A stretch of DNA of 50,388 nt from Actinomycetota bacterium (GCA_947455705.1 CANGPO010000011.1:1-50388); one strand, 5' to 3'. Positions 9,012-18,106 are shown, counted from the stretch's first letter. Numbers and translations: made by a program. Notes: generated by a model not told the origin, from the letters alone.

Positions 9012-9369
9012 TGATGAGACAGAACGGGTGCCCGGCGGGATCTAGGTAGACCCGGAAGGAGTCAGGTGCGGGCTGGAGTTCGTGTTTGATCGCACCGAGA
9101 GCGAGAACCTGTTGTTCTGCAGCATCGAGATCGCCTACCTCGAAATCGAGGTGCATCTGCTGCGGATGCTCCCCACCGGGCCAGGTCGGGGCGACATAGT
9201 CGTCGATCTGCTGAAATGCGATCCCTGCGCCCGTTTCCGCGACGAGCATCACCCAATCGTCTGAGCCTCCGTCCTGGATCTTGAGACCGGACACATCAGA
9301 GTAGAACTGAGCAAGACCGCGCGCGTCGGCACAGTCGATGGCGGTGTACGCAAATTGAGCAATAGGCAT
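9004..9369 (-). CDS. VOC family (glyoxalase/bleomycin-resistance fold) protein
   Basis: This 121-residue protein has the paired beta-alpha-beta-beta-beta modules of the vicinal oxygen chelate fold, beginning FAYTAIDCADARGLAQFYSDV and ending with YLDPAGHPFCL. The family covers glyoxalases, dioxygenases and antibiotic-binding proteins; the specific role is unknown. It reads into the ClC gene with an eight-base overlap. A short gap separates it from the decarboxylase end at 9429, so it might be the tail of a longer minus-strand transcript. Confidence 0.8.
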   Translation of the reverse strand: MPIAQFAYTAIDCADARGLAQFYSDVSGLKIQDGGSDDWVMLVAETGAGIAFQQIDDYVAPTWPGGEHPQQMHLDFEVGDLDAAEQQVLALGAIKHELQPAPDSFRVYLDPAGHPFCLINE

Positions 9370-9428
9370 GTACGCAGCCTAGCGCTGTCACAGGTGCGAA
9401 TCTGGAAGACGGACGCTTACGTTCACCG

Positions 9429-10811
9429 TTAAAGAGATCGGACGATACTGCTCAGACGCGCGTGAATATCGTCGATGACTTCGCTCGACTCGGGTTTCAT
9501 CACCACACTGCGCAGAATGCGGCCCGCATCGCGATCCACATGGACATCGTGACCCCGCCGAACGAGATCTGCACCTTTAACGTTGTAGGTCGCAAGGTGT
9601 ATTTGCTCTCGCGGATCACCGCCTGCCGCGTTCACAAACACAGCAGCACTCACTCGGTCTATCTCGCTTAACGAGCCACGCTGCGGCAGATAGGTGACTA
9701 TGTCGATCTCGGGCCGCTGGTATGCGGCGAATTCTTTCGAGTCGTTGAGTAGTTCTTCCCAATGAAGGGCGGCGCGACGATTAGCTCGCAAAACCTGACC
9801 AAGCCCAGCATCGGAAAGCGGGATCACTTCGAGAGTGAGCCATAGTGCCGCGGCCGCCGCACCCGCGCGGGAACACTCAAGTGAGATCTCACCGAGGTGC
9901 AACTCATCTGAACTGAAGTATGTATACGGCGAATCATGGACATAAAACCGACCGACACTTGGATCAGCGAACAGCACAGCGCCACACCCGTACGGCTGCA
10001 AACCATGCTTGTGCGGATCCACAACGACACTGTCAGCGTGCGCGATGGCCGCATATGGAGCGGATGCAACGCCGTCAACTGAGTCATCAGCAATCAACGT
10101 AAAGAAGCCGCCATATGCACTGTCGACATGGACTCGGACGCCATACGACTTGGCCAAAGTCACGATGTCGTGAAGCGGATCAAGGGCACCGAGACCAGTC
10201 GTACCAAGTGTCGCGACGACCGTGCCAATCCGACCAGTGTCAAGTAGGTGTTCAAGTTCGACAAGGTCGATCTGGCCACACGCATCGGTAGAGACGGCAA
10301 TCCCTTCCACGCCAATGACCTCACACATCCGACTATGCGTGTAATGAGCGTCAGCACTGTAGGCGATCGCCTTATGCGGATGGAGTTCGCGTGCGACCCA
10401 GAGCGCTTCGAGATTCGCCGTCGTGCCACTTGAGGTGAGATGACCCAGGTGATCGGCGAACCCAAACATGGTGGAGAGTCGATCTACTACCTCTTTCTCC
10501 ATCTGCGCAGTAGCTGGGCCGCCGTCTAGCGCATGGTTGTTTGGGTTGATGAGCATCGCCGTGACATAGCCCAGAGTTGCTACCGGGTGAGGTGGCTTGA
10601 GCATCTGACCTACGTAACGAGGGTGTCCGAAGGGGTAGTTCTCCCGAAGGCGTTCGGTCAATCGATCGAAAGCCACCGCCAGCACCTCATCGCTGACGCG
10701 CAGGCTCGGATGGATGTCAAAGGCGCCGAACTCGTTCTGCCATTCGCCGATCGCATCGACGCTGCGTGGTAGCCATGCTCGTAAGTCAGTCACAACCAGA
10801 TCCTCGCGCAC
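9429..10811 (-). CDS. PLP-dependent group II amino-acid decarboxylase
   Basis: This 460-residue enzyme has the aromatic-amino-acid/glutamate decarboxylase fold. The PLP lysine is Lys268 in VDPHKHG, the PLP aspartate lies in HVDSAYGG, and a ring-stacking histidine lies in DAHYTHSR. It would remove CO2 from an amino acid to give an amine. Aromatic substrates are plausible because a flavin amine oxidase and an EamA transporter gene lie just upstream on the same strand (inference). A gap of only 19 bases separates it from the EamA gene, which supports one transcript. Confidence 0.85.
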   Translation of the reverse strand: MREDLVVTDLRAWLPRSVDAIGEWQNEFGAFDIHPSLRVSDEVLAVAFDRLTERLRENYPFGHPRYVGQMLKPPHPVATLGYVTAMLINPNNHALDGGPATAQMEKEVVDRLSTMFGFADHLGHLTSSGTTANLEALWVARELHPHKAIAYSADAHYTHSRMCEVIGVEGIAVSTDACGQIDLVELEHLLDTGRIGTVVATLGTTGLGALDPLHDIVTLAKSYGVRVHVDSAYGGFFTLIADDSVDGVASAPYAAIAHADSVVVDPHKHGLQPYGCGAVLFADPSVGRFYVHDSPYTYFSSDELHLGEISLECSRAGAAAAALWLTLEVIPLSDAGLGQVLRANRRAALHWEELLNDSKEFAAYQRPEIDIVTYLPQRGSLSEIDRVSAAVFVNAAGGDPREQIHLATYNVKGADLVRRGHDVHVDRDAGRILRSVVMKPESSEVIDDIHARLSSIVRSL

Positions 10812-10830
10812 ACCATGGGCTCACGACACT

Positions 10831-11784
10831 TCATTCGGTCGAAACATGTGACGATTTCAGCGAGATGATTCCCTGAGCGATCGCTGCCCCGAGAACGACC
10901 AACACTCCCCCCACCGGTTCATTCCAGGTGATGTGTTCTTGCAGCAACACCGCACCGGCAATGACCGCGATTACCGGTGGCAGATACGTGACGGTACTGG
11001 CCGTCGTGGCGTCAGAGTTCTTTACCGTCGTGAAACTCAGGATGTACGCAACACCGCTACCCAGTACGCCGAGCCCAAGAATCCCCCACACTGCACCCGT
11101 CGTTAGCGCCGCGTGCACAACCCCAGCGAAAGGCAGCACAAACAACATCTGCAGGGCGCCGAATGTGAGCAGTCCTAGCGATAACGAGATCGGGTGCACA
11201 TTAGGGCCTCCCGGCTTAGCCGTGAGGTGACGTCGGTTGAACGGATACGAAACTCCGTAACAGGTAATCGCACCCAGACAGCACAGAATCCCCAGGAGAT
11301 TCGACTGACCCAGCGGCATCCATATTCCGATGACGATGAGTACGCCGATGAAACCCAGCAGGAGTCCGAGGATTCGTTGACGAGTGGGCCGCTCTTCGGG
11401 AAAAGCCAACAGAATCATCACCAGGGTCATCAGTGGCGTAGCCCCATTGATAACCCCAGCGAGCGCGGACGTTACGTAGGTTTCGCCGAGGCTGAATAGT
11501 GTCCACGGGATCGACGTCGCCAAGGCCGCATAGACAAATAATGCGCGCCAGGTTGAGCGTGGCGGAAAGGGAGTACGTGTGAGTCCCGCGATCACCACCA
11601 TCGTGATGAGGCCAAGGCTGATCCGTCCGAACGCAACTCCGATAGGTGTGAACGAGTCGAGACACAACTTAATGAAGTAGAACGAGAACCCCCAGATCGT
11701 GCCCAGCAGCAAGTACGCCGGTAGCCACGCGCGGACATGGCTCGTCGAGGAAGTCACACCTCTAACGTAGCGGCTGCCCGACAC
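10831..11784 (-). CDS. EamA/DMT-family transporter (first copy)
   Basis: This protein of about 317 residues has ten membrane helices in two EamA repeats, the drug/metabolite transporter layout. GTG codons at 11784 and 11757 are both possible starts, and neither has an ideal ribosome site; the longer form is given. It sits between the amine oxidase gene (13 bases upstream) and the decarboxylase gene (19 bases downstream). It probably moves an amino acid, amine or related metabolite handled by these enzymes. A second, divergent EamA gene lies at 13215-14156. Confidence 0.83.
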   Translation of the reverse strand: MSGSRYVRGVTSSTSHVRAWLPAYLLLGTIWGFSFYFIKLCLDSFTPIGVAFGRISLGLITMVVIAGLTRTPFPPRSTWRALFVYAALATSIPWTLFSLGETYVTSALAGVINGATPLMTLVMILLAFPEERPTRQRILGLLLGFIGVLIVIGIWMPLGQSNLLGILCCLGAITCYGVSYPFNRRHLTAKPGGPNVHPISLSLGLLTFGALQMLFVLPFAGVVHAALTTGAVWGILGLGVLGSGVAYILSFTTVKNSDATTASTVTYLPPVIAVIAGAVLLQEHITWNEPVGGVLVVLGAAIAQGIISLKSSHVSTE

Positions 11785-11796
11785 GACCCGACATCT

Positions 11797-13137
11797 TTAG
11801 TCGCGAGATTCAGACGAGTACCGCGCGGGGTACAGGTCGAAGTCGCGGCCAAGAATCGACGCAGCGGCGTGCCTTCCGGTGAGGACCGCACCTTCCATAT
11901 AGCCGGCTACCCAGTGGTCGGAGCCAGCAAGGTAGAACGGAGGCTCATGAGATCCGTGCAGCGGTCCAACGGCCGCCAGATCGCCCGGAGCCCAGTGCGA
12001 CACATACCCCTGCGTCCACGGATCGGTGCCCCAGTAACGCCAGAGCACCGTTGGATCACCAATGTCACCACAAACTCGGCGCAGGGTGCCAAGTAGTTGC
12101 TCATCGGCGACTCCTGGCGGTGCATTGCGGATCTGCCCAATGAGTTCGGGACCATTCAGGCTCGACAGCACAGAGCCCCCCTGCACCCAGAAGCCACCGG
12201 TATCGCGTTCAGAGGGGATCAACCCATTGCAGCCAACTCGCTCCCAGATCGGCTCGTCAAGCGGGACAACAGCCTTGAATGCGGGAATCTCTCGCTGACG
12301 ATGAAGTGATCGAAGTCGTTCCGCCGAGACTCCCACGATCTCAATGTCACGCAGTGGACCGACCGGAACCGCACACACAATGTTCGTTGCCGAAAGAACC
12401 TCACCGCTGTGCAGAGTCACCGTGCACGTTGAGCCGATCTCGATTCGGCTCACAGGTGATCCAAGTCGGATGCGGTCGGCCAAAAGGGCAGTCAAGGTAT
12501 CGGCAAGGACGCTCGAGCCACCTTCAACCTTGAGGTTTTCCCACATCCCGTAATCACGCATCGAGTGATAGCCGACCGCAGCCATCGCTCGAGCTTCGCC
12601 CAGCATGGAGAGTCGTTCGATAGACCCGCCACCGGTGTAGACCCACGACAACCGCAGGCTTCGCAGTGCACCCTGCGTCGCACCATTGGCCCGTGCGAAG
12701 TCCGCGATGGACATGGCGTCCAACGAGCGCCCCGTCTCAGTGTTTAACGGGTCGGCAGGATCGATCAGTTTGGCCAGACGGACCAGCTCTGCGTCCATCG
12801 ACTCCAGGCAAGCCTGGTCTTCAGCGGTGAGCCAGTCCTCGCCCAACACCACCCCGTCAACAAGGTCGTAGCCGGTGAGTCCTTCGGCCTCGGTGTAGCT
12901 CGGAACAATGTTCAGACCCAGTTCCGCGGCCAACTGTCGGTAGCCGTAGTGGATGGTTCCCACAATCTCGCCGCCCAGCTGGACGACCCGCCCATCGGAC
13001 AAAGTTTCAGACTCAACGCGACCACCCGTGCGGTCGCGAGCCTCAACCACCAGCACGTCCAGCCCTGCGTCAACAAGATCACGAGCCGAGGCGAGTCCGG
13101 CTAGACCGGCGCCGATAACAATCACGTCATGAGTCAT
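11797..13137 (-). CDS. Flavin monoamine oxidase family protein
   Basis: This 446-residue FAD enzyme has a dinucleotide-binding motif GAGLAG at residues 9-14, EARDRTGGR near residues 32-40, and a C-terminal flavin segment YLAGSDHWVAGYMEGAVLTGRHAA. The family oxidises primary or aromatic amines to aldehydes with release of ammonia and peroxide. Next to a decarboxylase it could oxidise the amine product, giving a two-step route from amino acid to aldehyde (inference). It starts 78 bases from the divergent EamA/cupin pair, so that gap should hold both promoters. Confidence 0.87.
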   Translation of the reverse strand: MTHDVIVIGAGLAGLASARDLVDAGLDVLVVEARDRTGGRVESETLSDGRVVQLGGEIVGTIHYGYRQLAAELGLNIVPSYTEAEGLTGYDLVDGVVLGEDWLTAEDQACLESMDAELVRLAKLIDPADPLNTETGRSLDAMSIADFARANGATQGALRSLRLSWVYTGGGSIERLSMLGEARAMAAVGYHSMRDYGMWENLKVEGGSSVLADTLTALLADRIRLGSPVSRIEIGSTCTVTLHSGEVLSATNIVCAVPVGPLRDIEIVGVSAERLRSLHRQREIPAFKAVVPLDEPIWERVGCNGLIPSERDTGGFWVQGGSVLSSLNGPELIGQIRNAPPGVADEQLLGTLRRVCGDIGDPTVLWRYWGTDPWTQGYVSHWAPGDLAAVGPLHGSHEPPFYLAGSDHWVAGYMEGAVLTGRHAAASILGRDFDLYPARYSSESRD

Positions 13138-13214
13138 GACCCTGATCCTGCCCCATCGAGCCCCGATGCCGCGCCTTTGACGGCACGAGCCTTGTTCGGT
13201 CTAGGCTCGGCTCC

Positions 13215-14156
13215 GTGACCACACCGCCCATGTCCAATGCTGATGCGGTTCTTGAGCGATCGTCAGCGGCGATGACTAATCAGGCTTATGCGCTATTCCT
13301 CGCCATGGGATTTCTCTGGGGTTTGCCGTACCTGTTTATCAAGATCGCGATTGTGGAGATCAATCCATTCGCATTGGCCGGGCTCAGGACCTTGATTGCC
13401 TCATGCGTTTTGGTGCCCTTGGCGATCCGCGCCGGCGCCCTCAAACCCACGTTGAAGCGGTGGCCCTGGGCGGTGGCCTTCGGCGTCATGGAAGTAGCTA
13501 TCCCATGGGTCTTGGTTGGGCACGCAGAATCCCGCATCTCGAGCGGGTTCGCCGGACTCATGATTGCAACGGTGCCGATCATCGGCGCAGTCACTGCCTA
13601 CATCGTTGGAGATCACCACGCACTGACTCGAGTGCGACTGATCGGCCTCGGCCTCGGCGTCCTCGGCGTGACCGCCCTCGTTGGGCTTGATTCACTTGCC
13701 GGTCAGGTTGACGTCCTCAGCGTGATCGAATTGCTGGCCGTCGCCACCTGTTATGCGGTGGCCCCCATGGTGATCAGTCGCAAGATGGGTGATGTGCCGA
13801 GCATCGGAGTCATCTCCGTCGCCATCGTGTCCGTCACGATCCTGTATCTGCCGGCGACCTTCAGTCAGGTTGGTCACGGATGGCCATCGCTGAACGTTAT
13901 CGCCTCCGTTCTGATTCTTGGCCTCGTTTGCACTGTGCTGGGATTCATCTTTTTCTTCAAGCTTCTCGAGACAGTAGGCCCATCACGCTCTACGGTCATC
14001 ACCTTCTTGAACCCAGCTGTGGCAGTCGCGCTCGGCATCATCGTGCTCGGTGAACCTCTCACCCTCGGCACCGCGATCGGTTTCCCACTTGTGCTTCTCG
14101 GCTCCTACTTCGCAACGAAAACACCCAAACCCACCAGCTACGAGGTTGCACCATGA
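13215..14156 (+). CDS. EamA/DMT-family transporter (second copy)
   Basis: This 313-residue transporter has ten helices and two EamA repeats, for example GFLWGLPYLFIKIAI at the start and LGFIFFFKLLETVGPSRSTVITFLNP in the second repeat. The GTG at 13215 is used; an in-frame ATG at 13230 is an alternative. It overlaps the cupin gene by four bases (ATGA), so the two are coupled. It diverges from the amine oxidase operon and so forms part of a locus with two exporters of one family. Confidence 0.85.
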   Translation: MTTPPMSNADAVLERSSAAMTNQAYALFLAMGFLWGLPYLFIKIAIVEINPFALAGLRTLIASCVLVPLAIRAGALKPTLKRWPWAVAFGVMEVAIPWVLVGHAESRISSGFAGLMIATVPIIGAVTAYIVGDHHALTRVRLIGLGLGVLGVTALVGLDSLAGQVDVLSVIELLAVATCYAVAPMVISRKMGDVPSIGVISVAIVSVTILYLPATFSQVGHGWPSLNVIASVLILGLVCTVLGFIFFFKLLETVGPSRSTVITFLNPAVAVALGIIVLGEPLTLGTAIGFPLVLLGSYFATKTPKPTSYEVAP

Positions 14157-14557
14157 CGAATGAATCACTCGTCTTTCACCCACGCGTGGACCTGCCGCTA
14201 GATGAGCGTGGATTGCGAGCAAGTTGCAAGGTCATGCCCGGATTCACCGGCAAGGCATGGACGGGAATCATGATCACCGAATGGGAGATGGAGCGTGAAG
14301 GTTGGGAAGACTTTCACCCACATGATGAGACGACGTACATGTTGGCCGGCGAGATGATCGTCGAATGCGACGGGGTTTCGATCACACTTGGTGCAGGAGA
14401 TGCGGCAACCGTCCGTGCCGGACATCTGGGCCGCTATATCGTCAAGGATTACGCACGCATGCTCGCTATCTATGGCCCCAATCCTGATGGTGAGAAGAGT
14501 TCTGGATTCAGGTCGTTCACGATCGACGAGTATGAGGCCGAATCACCGTCCGCCTGA
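14153..14557 (+). CDS. Small cupin-fold protein
   Basis: This 134-residue protein looks like a single cupin barrel. FHPHDETTYMLAGEMIVECDG holds the first cupin motif (His-x-His and a following Glu), and ITLGAGDAATVRAGHLGRY resembles the second, although the usual closing histidine is shifted. It may bind a metal ion and act on, or sense, a small molecule linked to the coupled exporter. It has no recognisable specific family name. Translational coupling to the EamA gene is its clearest context. Confidence 0.7.
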   Translation: MTNESLVFHPRVDLPLDERGLRASCKVMPGFTGKAWTGIMITEWEMEREGWEDFHPHDETTYMLAGEMIVECDGVSITLGAGDAATVRAGHLGRYIVKDYARMLAIYGPNPDGEKSSGFRSFTIDEYEAESPSA

Positions 14558-14575
14558 GGTTAGACGCTCTAACGC

Positions 14576-14617
14576 AACGAAGGACGGGCACGCGCCATTG
14601 CGCACCCGTCCTTCGTT
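14576..14617. terminator. Bidirectional terminator hairpin
   Basis: A perfect 13-base-pair stem (14576-14588 with 14605-14617) lies between two convergent genes, and the 16-base loop can itself pair through GCGC repeats. It has no long U-run on either side, but its place and strength suit a shared terminator for the cupin gene and the mtk operon. Confidence 0.7.
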
Positions 14618-14653
14618 CGTCAGCGCGAGAGCGCAGACGGATCGTGGCCCCCG

Positions 14654-15568
14654 TTAGATGGAGACGTACTTCTTCTTCGACGGCTTATTGGCAAGAGCCT
14701 CGGCCACCGCTTCACCGAGATGTGCCGGTGATTTTGCGACCGTCAGGCCCAGGGATCTCATGATCTCGGCCTTCTCAGCAGCCGTATCTCCGAATGCGGA
14801 GATGATGGCCCCCGCATGGCCCATTCGACGTCCGGGCGGGGCGGTAAGACCCGCGACGTATCCGACGACGGGCTTGGACATGTTTTCCTTAACCCACATT
14901 GCCGCCTCAGCTTCCTGCGGGCCGCCGATCTCACCAATCATCATCACTGCATCGGTTTCTGGATCCTCTTCAAACATGGCAAGAATGTCGAGGAAGCTAG
15001 ATCCATTGATGGGGTCTCCCCCAATTCCGACACTCGTCGAGACTCCGATTCCCAGGTCTTTCATCTGGCTTGCCGCCTCGTATCCAAGGGTTCCAGAGCG
15101 CGTCACCAAGCCCACGTTGCCTGGTAGATAGATATGCCCTGGCATCAAGCCCAGCATTGACTTACCTGGGCTGATCAATCCGGCGCAGTTCGGGCCAATG
15201 AGTCGGGTGCGCTTGTCCTTGGGATAGCGACGCAGGTAGCGCTTGACCATCATCATGTCCTGCGCTGGAATGCCATCAGTAATGCAGCAGGCGAGCTTGA
15301 TGCCGGCATCAGCAGCCTCCATGATTGCGTCGGCCGAGAACGGAGCTGGCACGAACACCAGGCTTGCGTCGGGATACACCGCATCGACGGCTTCCTTCAC
15401 CGTGTCGAACACCGGTAGACCCATGTGCATGGTGCCACCCTTGCCGGGTGTCACGCCGCCAACGACCTTGGCGCCAAACTCCATCATCTTCTGCGTATGG
15501 AAACTGGCCTTATCGCCGGTAAACCCTTGGACGATGATGCGCGTTAACTCGTTGATAAGGATCGCCAT
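14654..15568 (-). CDS. mtkB: Malate thiokinase (malate-CoA ligase) small subunit
   Basis: This protein of about 304 residues belongs to the succinyl-CoA synthetase alpha family. It has the CoA-binding Rossmann start, GGVTPGKGG, GPNCAGLISPGKSMLGLMPG and the phosphohistidine loop GRRMGHAGA. From memory it matches methylotroph MtkB (for example the YLRRYPK and HIYLPGNVG segments) better than SucD. With MtkA it activates malate to malyl-CoA using ATP and CoA. The start at 15568 lies one base after the mtkA stop; in-frame sequence further upstream overlaps mtkA and is rejected. It is the last gene of the operon before a strong terminator. Confidence 0.9.
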   Translation of the reverse strand: MAILINELTRIIVQGFTGDKASFHTQKMMEFGAKVVGGVTPGKGGTMHMGLPVFDTVKEAVDAVYPDASLVFVPAPFSADAIMEAADAGIKLACCITDGIPAQDMMMVKRYLRRYPKDKRTRLIGPNCAGLISPGKSMLGLMPGHIYLPGNVGLVTRSGTLGYEAASQMKDLGIGVSTSVGIGGDPINGSSFLDILAMFEEDPETDAVMMIGEIGGPQEAEAAMWVKENMSKPVVGYVAGLTAPPGRRMGHAGAIISAFGDTAAEKAEIMRSLGLTVAKSPAHLGEAVAEALANKPSKKKYVSI

Positions 15569-15569
15569 C

Positions 15570-16745
15570 TCAGGCCACCTTCCCGTTCTTCGACGCAGCA
15601 ACAACCTTGTGTGCGGCATCAGCCAGTGAATCTGCGGTGATGATGTCGAGCCCGGAGGCATCGATGATCGCTCGGCCTTCGTCAACATTTGTGCCGGCGA
15701 GTCGGACGACGAGCGGTACATTCACGCCAACTTCCTTGACGGCTTGAACCACACCTTCAGCGATCCAGTCGCATCGGTTAATGCCGGCAAAGATGTTGAC
15801 CAGCATTGCGCTGACCTTCTGATCCTGAAGAACAAGTTTGAAGGCCATTGCGACACGTTCAGGTGATGCGCCGCCGCCGACATCCAGGAAGTTCGCTGGT
15901 GTCCCACCGGCATGCTCAATCATGTCCATGGTTGCCATCGCCAGCCCTGCGCCGTTGATGATGCATCCAATCTCACCGTCTAGGGCAACGTAATTTAGGC
16001 CATGTTCGGCGGCCTGTGACTCGCGAGGATCCTCTTCGTTCTGGTCGCGCAGTTCGCTGACATTAGGACGACGGAAGAGCGCATTGTCGTCGAACGCCAT
16101 CTTGGCGTCGAGGGCAAGCAGCTGCCCGTCCGTGGTGAGTACGAGCGGGTTGATCTCCACCATCGTGGCGTCCAACTCGCGGAATGCGCGGTGGCACCCC
16201 ATCAACAAATTAACCATCCGATTCACCGCAGACGGCGGCAAGTCGAGCGCGAACGCGATCTCTCGCGCTTGAAATGCCTGCATACCAACTGCGGGCTCCA
16301 TCGTCTGGCGAATGATTGTCTCCGGCTCGCTGACCGCGATCTCCTCAATCTCCATGCCACCGTGCGGATGTGCGACGAGCATGATGCGTTCACTCTTGCG
16401 ATCGAGAACGAAACCGATGTACATCTCGCGCTCGATCGGTACCGCCTCCTCGATGTAGAGACGATGAACGACCTTGCCTTCGGGACCCGTTTGATGGGTA
16501 ACCAGAGTCATTCCGATCAGGTCAGCGGCAGCATCGCGCACCTCATCCTCGCTGTTGCACAGCTTGATGCCACCGGCTTTACCCCGAGCGCCAGAATGAA
16601 TCTGTGCCTTCACCGCGAAGCGAGTTCCGCCGATTTCAGTGGCGCGATAGACCGCCTGTTCAGGGTTGTATGCGATACCACCCTTTGGCACGGCAACCCC
16701 GAAATTCGCCAACAGTTCCTTGGCTTGATACTCATGAATATCCAT
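15570..16745 (-). CDS. mtkA: Malate thiokinase large subunit
   Basis: This 391-residue ATP-grasp subunit of the succinyl-CoA synthetase beta family starts [20 protein letters not shown] and contains [27 protein letters not shown] and [18 protein letters not shown]. These segments agree with methylotroph MtkA as I recall it, and the adjacent malyl-CoA lyase gene makes malate the expected substrate. It acts in the cytoplasm with MtkB: malate + ATP + CoA gives malyl-CoA. It lies 51 bases after mcl and one base before mtkB, so the three form one operon. Confidence 0.9.
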   Translation of the reverse strand: MDIHEYQAKELLANFGVAVPKGGIAYNPEQAVYRATEIGGTRFAVKAQIHSGARGKAGGIKLCNSEDEVRDAAADLIGMTLVTHQTGPEGKVVHRLYIEEAVPIEREMYIGFVLDRKSERIMLVAHPHGGMEIEEIAVSEPETIIRQTMEPAVGMQAFQAREIAFALDLPPSAVNRMVNLLMGCHRAFRELDATMVEINPLVLTTDGQLLALDAKMAFDDNALFRRPNVSELRDQNEEDPRESQAAEHGLNYVALDGEIGCIINGAGLAMATMDMIEHAGGTPANFLDVGGGASPERVAMAFKLVLQDQKVSAMLVNIFAGINRCDWIAEGVVQAVKEVGVNVPLVVRLAGTNVDEGRAIIDASGLDIITADSLADAAHKVVAASKNGKVA

Positions 16746-16796
16746 CTCGCACCTTCATTTCTCAAAACGACCGAAAGATTGGTTGTGTAGGGGCGT

Positions 16797-17738
16797 TTAG
16801 ACCTTCGCGGCGATTGCGGCGGCCATATCAACGACGTTCTGTGCCATGCGCGCACTTGCCGCATCAATGAGGCGTCCATCGAGTGAAGCCGCACCCTTAC
16901 CTTCAGCGGCTGCCTGCTCAAGTGCCTCTATCACGCGAACGGCCCGGTTAACTTCGGCCTCCGGGGGGCTGAAAACGTCGTTTGCCATGTCGATCTGGCT
17001 CGGATGAATAGCCCACTTACCTTCGATACCCATCGCTGCTCCGCGCTTGGCCGCATCGATGTAACCCTGCGGATCGTTGAAGTCGCCGAATGGGCCGTCG
17101 ATGGGGCGCAGTCCATACGCACGACAGGCCACGATCATGCGGGTGAGGGATGCATGCCACTGATCGCCGGGGTAATCAGGGTTGAGCCCACCGATGACGA
17201 CTGTGCGCGCACGCATGCTGGCCGCATAATCGGCGACACCAAAGTGCATCGCCTCGAGCCGATCGGAACTCGTTGCGATGGCTTCCACATTGGCCATGCC
17301 CAACGCCGTTTCGATCAGTACGTCCAAACCAATACGGTTCGGCAACTTCATGGCTGTCTCGATCTGCGTCAACAGGGCGTCAGTCATGTACACGTCGCCT
17401 GGCACGCCGACCTTGGGGATCAACACCACGTCCAAGTTCGCACCTGCCTGCTCTACGACGTCGACGATGTCCCGGTAGAAGTAGTGCGTGTCCAGACCGT
17501 TCACACGCACCGAGATCGTCTTACCGTGACCACGCCAGTCCATCGTGTTCAGCGCCTCAATGACGTTCAGCCGCGCCTGCTCTTTGTCGGCAGGTGCCAC
17601 AGCGTCCTCAAGGTCGAGAAACACGTAGTCAGCGTTCGATTGCAGTGCCTTTTCGAACATATCGGGATTGGAGCCGGGAACAGCTAGCTCACTTCGTTGG
17701 AGTCGTGGTGTTGCTGGTTCATAGCGGGTGAAACTCAT
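16797..17738 (-). CDS. mcl: Malyl-CoA lyase
   Basis: This 313-residue HpcH/HpaI (CitE-like) lyase starts MSFTRYEPATPRLQRSELAV. It contains FLDLEDAVAP with the metal-binding acids, LIETALGMANVEAIA and FEGKWAIHPSQ-like EGKWAIHPSQIDMAND. These are hallmarks of malyl-CoA lyase, which cleaves malyl-CoA to acetyl-CoA and glyoxylate and may also act on beta-methylmalyl-CoA. The loop after GGLNPDYPGDQW seems shorter than in the Methylobacterium enzyme as I recall it. A strong AGGAGG site precedes the ATG. It is the first gene of mcl-mtkA-mtkB. Confidence 0.9.
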   Translation of the reverse strand: MSFTRYEPATPRLQRSELAVPGSNPDMFEKALQSNADYVFLDLEDAVAPADKEQARLNVIEALNTMDWRGHGKTISVRVNGLDTHYFYRDIVDVVEQAGANLDVVLIPKVGVPGDVYMTDALLTQIETAMKLPNRIGLDVLIETALGMANVEAIATSSDRLEAMHFGVADYAASMRARTVVIGGLNPDYPGDQWHASLTRMIVACRAYGLRPIDGPFGDFNDPQGYIDAAKRGAAMGIEGKWAIHPSQIDMANDVFSPPEAEVNRAVRVIEALEQAAAEGKGAASLDGRLIDAASARMAQNVVDMAAAIAAKV

Positions 17739-17787
17739 GAATGCCTCCTGTGGCGCAGATGCAGGTATGTCTGACTACACCGACTCA

Positions 17788-17805
17788 CTCGCCCGGATGG
17801 GCGAG
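17788..17805 (-). promoter_or_regulatory. Perfect inverted repeat in the mcl leader (1)
   Basis: CTCGCCC and GGGCGAG form a perfect seven-base-pair stem with a four-base loop, 50 bases upstream of the mcl start. It may be an RNA hairpin in the leader or a protein-binding site. Confidence 0.45.
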
Positions 17806-17827
17806 ATGAGGGTGTGCGACATAGCGG

Positions 17828-17844
17828 CCAGATCCGTGATCTGG
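17828..17844 (-). promoter_or_regulatory. Perfect inverted repeat in the mcl leader (2)
   Basis: CCAGATC-CGT-GATCTGG is a perfect inverted repeat with a three-base centre, about 90 bases upstream of mcl. Its size and symmetry suit a dimeric regulator operator. A further pair, GACGT and ACGTC, lies at 17906-17920. Confidence 0.5.
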
Positions 17845-18106
17845 TCGCCGATAGTTGTGGTGGTGGCAGGCGGGGCTGGTGCTGCGCTGATGAGCAGGGC
17901 CCCTCGACGTGGTCTACGTCAAGAACCTGATCCGCCGTGCCTGAGGCATCGTGTAAACGCCTGCTGTCGCCATAAGTTGTGGCGGCACTGCTTGCGCAGA
18001 CGCTAGCGCACTGGATCAGAAAATGCGAGTTGCGTCACATTTGCTGAGTTGGCGGCGTGTCTCGAACGCTGGGACGAACTGAGGTTGACGTGCCAGAATC
18101 CTGATC

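Larger units (their letters stand above)
17739..18106. other. Non-coding region between mcl and the META/YbaY gene
   Basis: This 368-base divergent gap holds the mcl ribosome site, the three inverted repeats described above and presumably two promoters. A 92-codon reading frame at 17728-18006 has no ribosome site or family resemblance and is not accepted as a gene. Further weak symmetry (CGCCA/TGGCG) lies near 17968-17984. Confidence 0.5.

Noticed and set aside
16191-16790. 199-codon open frame antisense to mtkA
   Set aside because: It shadows the conserved mtkA frame and shows no domain.
17004-17687. 227-codon open frame antisense to mcl
   Set aside because: It lies fully inside the clearly identified malyl-CoA lyase gene and arises from codon bias on the opposite strand.
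17728-18006. 92-codon open frame divergent from mcl
   Set aside because: It overlaps the mcl start, lacks a ribosome site and has no recognisable protein pattern; the sequence is better explained as a promoter and leader region.
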